A model generated the notes under the pieces. That model was not told the origin of the DNA. It did not search any database and saw only the letters and a list, made by a program, of their open reading frames with translations. A DNA stretch of 64,000 nucleotides from Boesenbergia rotunda (lineage: Eukaryota; Streptophyta; Magnoliopsida; Zingiberales; Zingiberaceae), in NCBI GenBank assembly GCA_024364735.1, contig JAGFNQ010007682.1, positions 106,591 through 170,590 of the forward strand. The letters run 5' to 3'. Made by a program: the position numbers and the translations under genes. Of this stretch, positions 58,023 to 64,000 are shown piece after piece; the first letter of the stretch is position 1, and each line of letters starts with the position of its first letter.

Positions 58023-58229
58023 TTAGTTGGACAACACAGAGCCAATGTATACAATTAGTTGCCCAATGGCAATATTGATAATCTTCTCATCGCTATTAAC
58101 GTTATTAACCAACATTTTTTTCCCATGAAATTGGAAAACATAAAACGAATCCAATACCTGAAACCAATGTATACTAATTTGCTTAGGCAGTATTGGTTCG
58201 AGCAGTTCTGGATTAGACCATCTTCCCAT
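58023..58229 (-). other. 68-codon ORF in right arm (inverted copy)
   Basis: Same length, start and stop as the left-arm ORF. Differs at five residues (M/L, C/S, E/Q, V/A, P/Q). Function unknown; possibly non-coding. Confidence 0.35.
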
Positions 58230-58671
58230 AGGTTTGAGTTAAAAAAATGAAAGAAAAAAATATATAAGAGGGCATGAATACATTTGTATTCAGGCCCTCC
58301 TTTCGGTTTTTTCCTTATGTTTTTTACGCCGATTCTATATTATATTATTTTAAAATAAAAAGTCTGAAAAAGCCTGTGCAGACATCTCGGAATTTGTTAC
58401 TAAGAGAGAAAGAGAAAGGTAGTAATTAATGAGAGGGGTATAAGAGGAAGTTCATTAAAATCAGTGTGCCTTTTGGTAAAAATGAAACCATAGTACGCCT
58501 TTTGATAAATACCAATTCTTGGGTACGCCCTTTGGTAAATTGCCGATGATTAATTATTTGAGCTGGTAGGCATTTTTCTAGATGAAATGCCATGACAATA
58601 AATTCTATTACTTTCTTTTGAGCTGCAGATGCCATAGAAATGGCGTCTCAAATGAAACAATCAAGGATTAG

Positions 58672-58830
58672 ACCTTAAAACTTCCTTCAAATTGAGTCAA
58701 GGAAAACAAAGAGAAGAGAGACAGAGAGACTGGAATTGACCTTAAAACTTCCTTCAAATTGAGTTAAGGAAAACAAAGAGAAGAGAGACAGAGAGACTGG
58801 AATTGGCCTTAAAACTTCCTTCACATCGAA
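58672..58830 (+). repeat. 67-bp tandem duplication
   Basis: Copies start at 58672 and 58739, with a partial third at 58806. Each has ACCTTAAAACTTCCTTCA (GCC in the third) and AAAGAGAAGAGAGACAGAG. No gene is recognised in 58560-59350. Confidence 0.85.
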
Positions 58831-59349
58831 ACAAAATCGAAAACCTATCGAAGCAAAATGGTTGTGCACAAAAACCACTCATAAATCTTCAAAAATGAAA
58901 TCACAGAAATCAACAAGAAATCATTCATAAATCTTCAAGAGAAACAAAGTGCACAGAAACTTGCAACCTAGGGTTCGGATCACGAAATGACAGAAGAGGA
59001 AAGAATAATGACCTCAACGGGGCAAACGACACTGGTGGCCGACAGGGCACATGACGTTGATGGTGACTGTTGAGGTTCGGGAGGGGGGGGGGGTTGAGCA
59101 GGACGACGAGAATGGTTGGAGGAAGAGGCCTTTTGATATATAGAGGGTTGAGCGGGGTGCAGTGACTGAAATTGTTAGAGGAAGCTGTGAGGAAAAAATT
59201 AATCAGGGTTGGGGTTTTAGTGACATCCATTAAAAAAGTCATGGTAATATACCTAATTATGTTTTAATTTTTTTTTATTTTTAATCAATGTTATGATATA
59301 TTTAAATGATACTTTTTAATAAATATCATTAACAAAATGTCAGGAAAGT

Positions 59350-59619
59350 TATTTTTTCTTGTAGCATTGGCTATATCAATTCCATATATGTTGCAAGCTT
59401 CTGCCATGAATTCTAAGTATATTTTCAACAAATATCAAATTTCTTCATTAATTGACAATAACTTTTGTGATGAAATATAATTTATTGCTAAGTTGCGACA
59501 AAACTCTTTCGTTGCTAATGTTATTGCTAATTAGCGATGATTTCTTGTTTTGCCACTAAATATGTTGCAGATTTAGAATGAAAATTTTTCATCCCTAAAT
59601 CAAGATGTTTTTTGTAGTG
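59350..59619 (-). mobile_element. CACTA-type terminus with subterminal repeats
   Basis: Ends TTTTTTGTAGTG (59608-59619), the complement of CACTACAAAAAA. The preceding ~250 bp holds diverged GCTAATTAGCGATGA-type subterminal motifs. The opposite end was not found. Confidence 0.4.
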
Positions 59620-60203
59620 ACTCTTTTCCATTTCCTTCTTCTTCTTGTCTTCTCTAACGATAGTAAATTTATATTTTTTTTCCTCCTCTTCTCAAGCACA
59701 AGAATACTCTTCCCTTCTCCATTCCCTTCTCCCGCAAGCAAGAAACGTAGTATAAATTGTTTCCCTCTTCTATCAACAAGAGCACATCTTCTTCCTCTTC
59801 TTATGTTCTCTAGGGTTTTGTTGATACTGCAAGAACAACCCTATTGGCCTAGCTCTGTTTGTGTTATTGTCGAGCTTATCAAAGATAGTCGAGGTAGCTA
59901 ACAAAGAAGTTAATGCTCTTCTCTTTTGCTACTTCTTCCTCATCTTCTCTTCTTTTTTCTATTTTTTCTCAAAAGCAATGGTCTTCCTTTTATTTTTTCC
60001 AATAATTAGCCCTTTACAAGCAATTTTTTTTGTCTTTACCGAATCAGAATAACAACAAAAGAAGTGAGTTGTTCCTTTCTTCTTTTACGTTTCATTAATT
60101 GAATTTCATATTTTATTAATTGAAGAAGAGTTATAAAATATATATTTTATTTTATTAGGTTACTGGTTAGGAAGATTATTTACATTGGAATAGAGGTCTC
60201 TAC
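59620..60203. other. Pyrimidine-rich gene-free stretch
   Basis: C/T-rich with long open frames caused by composition; no domain or splice pattern that I recognise. Confidence 0.5.
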
Positions 60204-60575
60204 AATATTAAATATTATAAAGAAATGAGATCACAAATGATTCTTTTACTTTGAGTCATCGATAAGCTACGAGAATCGATAGATCATTGTTTCATCTAGA
60301 ACCAAGAGCTAAAGTCAAAATTTTTGAATTGAAGTTCGTTTTCGGCTCTTTAAAAATTGGAATTTAAGCTTTTGTATTGTGAAAATCAACATAAACTAAT
60401 GTTTGGAATTTTAAAAATATTTGAGTTTTTATAGTTGAATATTTTGATTTTATGTTGTATTAATTTTTTAATTTATTGAATTCGGTCCTTGAAAATCCTT
60501 AATCCTTGCTGTGCTGCCACTACTCTGATATGTATTGATCTATATAAGAGTATCATTGTCGATAGAGCTATTAGA
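60204..60575 (+). repeat. Dispersed repeat, uninterrupted copy
   Basis: Shares its left ~105 bp with 15558-15660 and its right ~170 bp with 19050-19225. Family unknown. Confidence 0.5.
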
Positions 60576-60739
60576 CGGACCAATCTGTAGTAGGGCGGGC
60601 CAGTCCATAGCGGGCCGATCATTTGGCGGGGTATGGTGGGTCTGTAAAAATACAGAAATTAAGGGACTAAATGGCAAAAAGAGCTTAGTTTGGAATTGGA
60701 AAAGTGGAGGGGCTAAAATGTAAAATGGCAAAACACTTA

Positions 60740-62019
60740 TGCTCTGTTTACTCCGATGAGTGGATGAAGAAATGAACGGAATCTCTATCCTTCGAAGTGA
60801 AGGAAGAGAAAGGAAAATAAAATCAACAGATGAATAATAAATCCCTGTGGAAAGGAAAGGAAAGGAAGACATAAAAGAGGGCAAGAAAAAGAAAACAATA
60901 GAGTTGGCGAGCGGCGGCGAAGGTCGCACGAGCCCTAGAAAGCATGACGCTTGTCCCCCATGTCATCTTCTCCCAAGAACTTCTCCTTTTTAGCTCGCTT
61001 GTCGTGGCCAGTGCCTCCTGGTCGTCAAAGTGATATCTTTGGCGTCAAGGTAGCTGCCTCCCTCGCCATCACCGAAGTCGCAGAGGATGCAACCCATCTA
61101 ATAGATTGATGTATCACCCCTCTCTTCGATTCTTCTACCAAACTCAAAGAATAAAAAAACAAATTGAAGAAGGAAAAGAAAAAAAATTGAAAAGGAGACG
61201 GATCGAAAGCAACTGCTACAATTACTTCAATCGATTAAAAATGGTGAATAAAGTGTGACAGGGAAAGATGAACAAGAGGGAAGAAGAAATAAGTGGATCA
61301 ATTGCTTTCGGTCTGGGCAATCAAGATGCACTACCTCCAATCCATCTCCTTTTTCGGCCATTCTTCAACTTTCTGCAAAAAAAAATAGGGAAAGGAAACT
61401 TCTATAGATGATGTGAGCGGGCGAGCAGCCAGCCGTACAAGTCGTGTGAGCAACCAGTCGTCTAGGTTGCGCGAGCAGCCGATCTATCGCCTGCATGAGT
61501 GGCTGAACAAGGAGGCCAACGACGCCCGTGACTTGCGTGATTGAAAGCAGAGACGGGTAGAAAGAGAAAAAATTGTCCAAAAATCAATCCGCTGATGGAT
61601 TTATAAATCCATCCATTGGTTATTTAATCCTAAGAAAACAAGGGAAAGGAAAAACGATATACTCATTGTGATGAAATAAATATGAGAATATTTTCTATGA
61701 GTAATGATAGGGAGAGTGAAAATGAGAGAGTGAAACCCATAGTGAATGATATGGCATGACGTGGCATGACATGACATTTTACATGCACACGTCCGATTAT
61801 CGTTTGGACACGATCGGCGGCCTTCGGCTGCCGCCCCGAATCAAACTATACCCTGGAGGGCACGGTAAACCCGTTGGAGATCGCGCATGCAAAATGCTAT
61901 ATTATTCACTATAGTTTTCACTCTCTCATTTTCACTCTTCCAATCATTATCCATTTTCTATAGGAAAAATTTTCCTCAGTTTTTGAATCCATTCCTCTAA
62001 GTACTAAGTAAACAGAGCA
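60740..62019. mobile_element. PIF/Harbinger-like non-autonomous element (1280 bp)
   Basis: Terminal inverted repeats TGCTCTGTTTACT at both ends, flanked by TTA at 60737-60739 and 62020-62022. No transposase ORF. A Mutator-like MITE is nested at 61699-61952. Confidence 0.7.
61699..61952. mobile_element. Mutator-like MITE nested in the Harbinger-like element (254 bp)
   Basis: Perfect 9-bp duplication ATTTTCTAT (61690-61698 and 61953-61961). TIRs of ~35 bp containing AGAGTGAAAATGAGAGAGTG with a few mismatches. The GC-rich middle has CGGCGGCC. Confidence 0.8.
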
Positions 62020-62039
62020 TTAAGTTATTCTTTTCTCCT

Positions 62040-64000
62040 CTTCCTCACACTCTTCGCCCAAAGCCCCCCTTTGCTCGCGACCCCGTAAAGCCAGAGTTCC
62101 ACCTTCTACCCTTCTGCTCATGTTTTGTTTTCTTCTTCTTCTTCCTTGGGTTTTGCCTGCAATTTGGAAACTCGATTGACCCTGTCAACCCGAAGCCGAT
62201 GTTGGGTGCTCGTTTCTTCTCTGATGATTGGTCTGTAGTTGTAGATCACAGCTCGCGCGAGGAGCCAATGGAAGTGTACACATAGGTGTATAGTCAGCCA
62301 TCCATTCTTCCTTCCTCCGCCCTAGAAGTTCAGATTCCGATTGAAGGTGAGTTAATGAAGGCGAATACCTAACCTATCTTTCCAGATCTATCGATTCTTG
62401 TTGGATCTTCGTCATGACCCATGCTTGATTTCAAATCTGGGCTGGTCGTCGAACCCCTGTAGGAAAGGGGAGATCTGAGAAGTGGAGTACAAGTGGCAGA
62501 GGGGGATTCCGGCGATCACAAATCCAATCCGTTCTCAGGTAAGGTTCATATATGGTATAGATCTTGGATTGCTCTTGATGGTTGTACTGACGGGTTTCAT
62601 TTGGAATTGGATTCTATGTGATTCTTGTTTTGAATTTGGATTTTGATCTGGAAGTTGTGTTTCGGTTCAGATTGGATTGGAGCTCTGTGCCGTCGGTTTT
62701 AGTTTTGTTTGGAATTCGTTTTGGAATTTTGAAATAGGGGTTCTATTGCTTTGGAGTTGTCTTCAGTTTCTGAGTATGGTAGGGTTGAATCTGGATCTAT
62801 AGAATTAATGGTTGATGGATTAATTAAGTTCAAAATTTGGATTTGGGGTTAGTTTCTGATCTTGTTATCGTTCTATTTCTCTTAGAGTTAACTCAGTCCT
62901 AGGTGTGCACTCTGTCGTGGAGCTAGGATGATGATGATACTTAGTGTGATCATGTTTAGGTTTGTTGTTCTTAATTGGTTCTGTTCTTCCTGCAGTTTGG
63001 ATCTGTATTGCTTGGAATCTATGTTGGATTAGGTTAATAGCTTGGTTCCTTTGAGCTTGTGATGATTTGTAGTGTGATACATTTTAGAAGGTCCCTAATT
63101 AGGACGTAGTTTGGTAAAGATGAGTTGTTGTCGGATGGAATCTGGAGAGGTTGTACTTGAGTTTTGTTCCTTCTCCCTTCTTGCCGAGAGCTACACAGCA
63201 TGATTAGGGTTTCTTCATTTTGCTCTGTTTTGATAATCCTATGGGTTTGGTTTTTGATTCAATAGGTTGAGGTGCATGATCAGATCTGAGATCTGAATTA
63301 GTATATAAAGTATGGATATGTTGTCTTTGATTTGGAGGTGCTGTATTATGCCATGAGATTCCATTGTTGTTGATCTTATCTATGGTTTAGAAAATAAGAT
63401 CATGATAGATGTAGGTTATTATTGTGGATTGGATTAGTGTTTGGGTGGTCATGGTATGGCTAGGATTGAAAGTGTGCTAATTGGATTAGAATACAGGACG
63501 TGATCTTGGATAGGATGATCCTGAGAGGGGTAAGATAGATTAGCTATTTAGTATTGTGTAAATAGCTAAATAATTGTGTCTTTGATGCAGGGTACTGACT
63601 TAGTTCACTCATCATGGATATTATTTTGGATGGGAGATTCTCTTGACTTTTGGGTCTACTATCTCGGAGGTGGATACCTTGACTTATCTATTTCTTTTAG
63701 ATATTGTCGCAGATATATATATGCATGGCTGGTTATGCTAGTAGTAGTTTCTATTCCTTACATGTTTTTGTATATATTCACCGGGTACTAGTAGCTTACC
63801 TTTGTGATATATCCTGTTTATTCTCGTATAGCTCGTACACGGTAGGGATTGATCGCGAGTAGTACCTTCCATAAATCCTGGTAGATTATTTTCTAGATTA
63901 TGATTACGACCTAGACCTGTGCATGCCTTAGATTTCTTGGTAGGTCTTTCGATTGGATGTTGCATGCGTTTAGTATCATGCACCATATTTCCACGATTGC
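62040..64000 (+). other. Possible 5' leader and first intron of an unidentified host gene
   Basis: A C/T-rich leader-like segment (62020-62340) is followed by plausible splice donors AAG|GTGAGT at ~62346 and CAG|GTAAGG at 62539, then T-rich intron-like DNA, and acceptors GCAG at ~62996 and TTTGATGCAG at 63590. No conserved protein is visible up to the window edge, so the gene, if real, starts coding to the right. Small ORFs here are not supported. Confidence 0.25.

Larger units (their letters stand above)
54460..58545. mobile_element. Complete foldback/Mutator-like element with long inverted arms and 158-bp satellite core (4086 bp)
   Basis: Flanked by the perfect 9-bp duplication ATGATTAAT (54451-54459 and 58546-58554). 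The arms 54460-~55410 and ~57590-58545 are inverted copies, about 96% identical over a 207-bp sample. They begin C(A/G)GCAATTTACCAAAGGGCG. Each arm has a run of GGGCCTGAA/TTCAGGCCC hairpins. The middle has a second direct copy of the inner arm edge (55705-55895) and ten 158-bp tandem units (55910-57480). No transposase. The 9-bp duplication and long TIRs point to a Mutator-superfamily foldback type; a truncated relative is at 23078. Confidence 0.88.

Noticed and set aside
59605..60052. Phe/Leu-rich ORFs suggesting a membrane protein
   Set aside because: Explained by long pyrimidine runs (TTC/CTT codons); no conserved pattern.
63576..63791. 71-codon hydrophobic ORF near the right edge
   Set aside because: Begins inside a probable intron/acceptor region, uses TA-rich sequence, and has no recognisable domain.

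Overview
This window is nuclear DNA from a flowering plant, probably a monocot. The evidence is large LTR retrotransposons nested in one another, chromovirus-type Ty3/Gypsy and Sirevirus/Angela-type Ty1/Copia proteins, methionine-tRNA primer sites (TGGTATCAGAGC), MITEs, and a non-TIR NB-ARC gene fragment. The monocot assignment is inference. There are no bacterial-style operons, tRNAs, rRNAs or CRISPR arrays. Only one region (about 19.8-22.2 kb) looks like cellular protein-coding sequence.

Layout. 1-15.6 kb is a three-level nest. A degraded Gypsy element (F, minus strand, 10176-15555) is interrupted by a gag-only Sirevirus-like element (E, 4164-10175). The 5' LTR of E is in turn broken by the 3' end of another Sirevirus-like element (G, 1-4163) that carries an extra ORF after pol. 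15.6-19.7 kb holds dispersed repeats and a head-to-tail pair of Tourist-like elements. 19.8-22.2 kb holds an armadillo-repeat fragment followed by a continuous 651-codon ORF that fuses an NB-ARC domain to a nepenthesin-type aspartic protease. 23.1-25.3 kb is a truncated copy of a hairpin-rich DNA transposon.

26.5-51.5 kb is an Angela/Tork-like Copia element (A). Its integrase is split first by an antisense solo LTR of its own family (B, TSD GTCTC), and then by a complete Gypsy chromovirus (C, minus strand, 30244-47074). One LTR of C carries a very young, complete gag-only Sirevirus-like element (D, 31317-37357, TSD CACTC, LTRs differing at 3 of 1104 positions by eye). D and E are two copies of the same non-autonomous design; D still has an intact 558-codon gag.

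51.5-59.6 kb contains an antisense LTR fragment, a CACTA transposase-associated fragment, a 600-bp hAT-like element (8-bp TSD), and a complete 4,086-bp foldback-like element (54460-58545, 9-bp TSD ATGATTAAT). The latter has about 950-bp inverted arms around ten 158-bp tandem units, nearly all with a hairpin of up to 13 bp. I regard it, together with its truncated relative at 23-25 kb, as the least conventional structure here. 60-64 kb has a CACTA terminus, a Harbinger-like element with a nested Mutator-like MITE, and a possible 5' leader and first intron of an unidentified host gene at the right edge.

Most genes here are parts of mobile elements. LTRs supply promoters and polyadenylation signals, gag makes the particle, and pol supplies protease, integrase, RT and RNase H. 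The gag-only elements D and E would need pol proteins from related autonomous elements.
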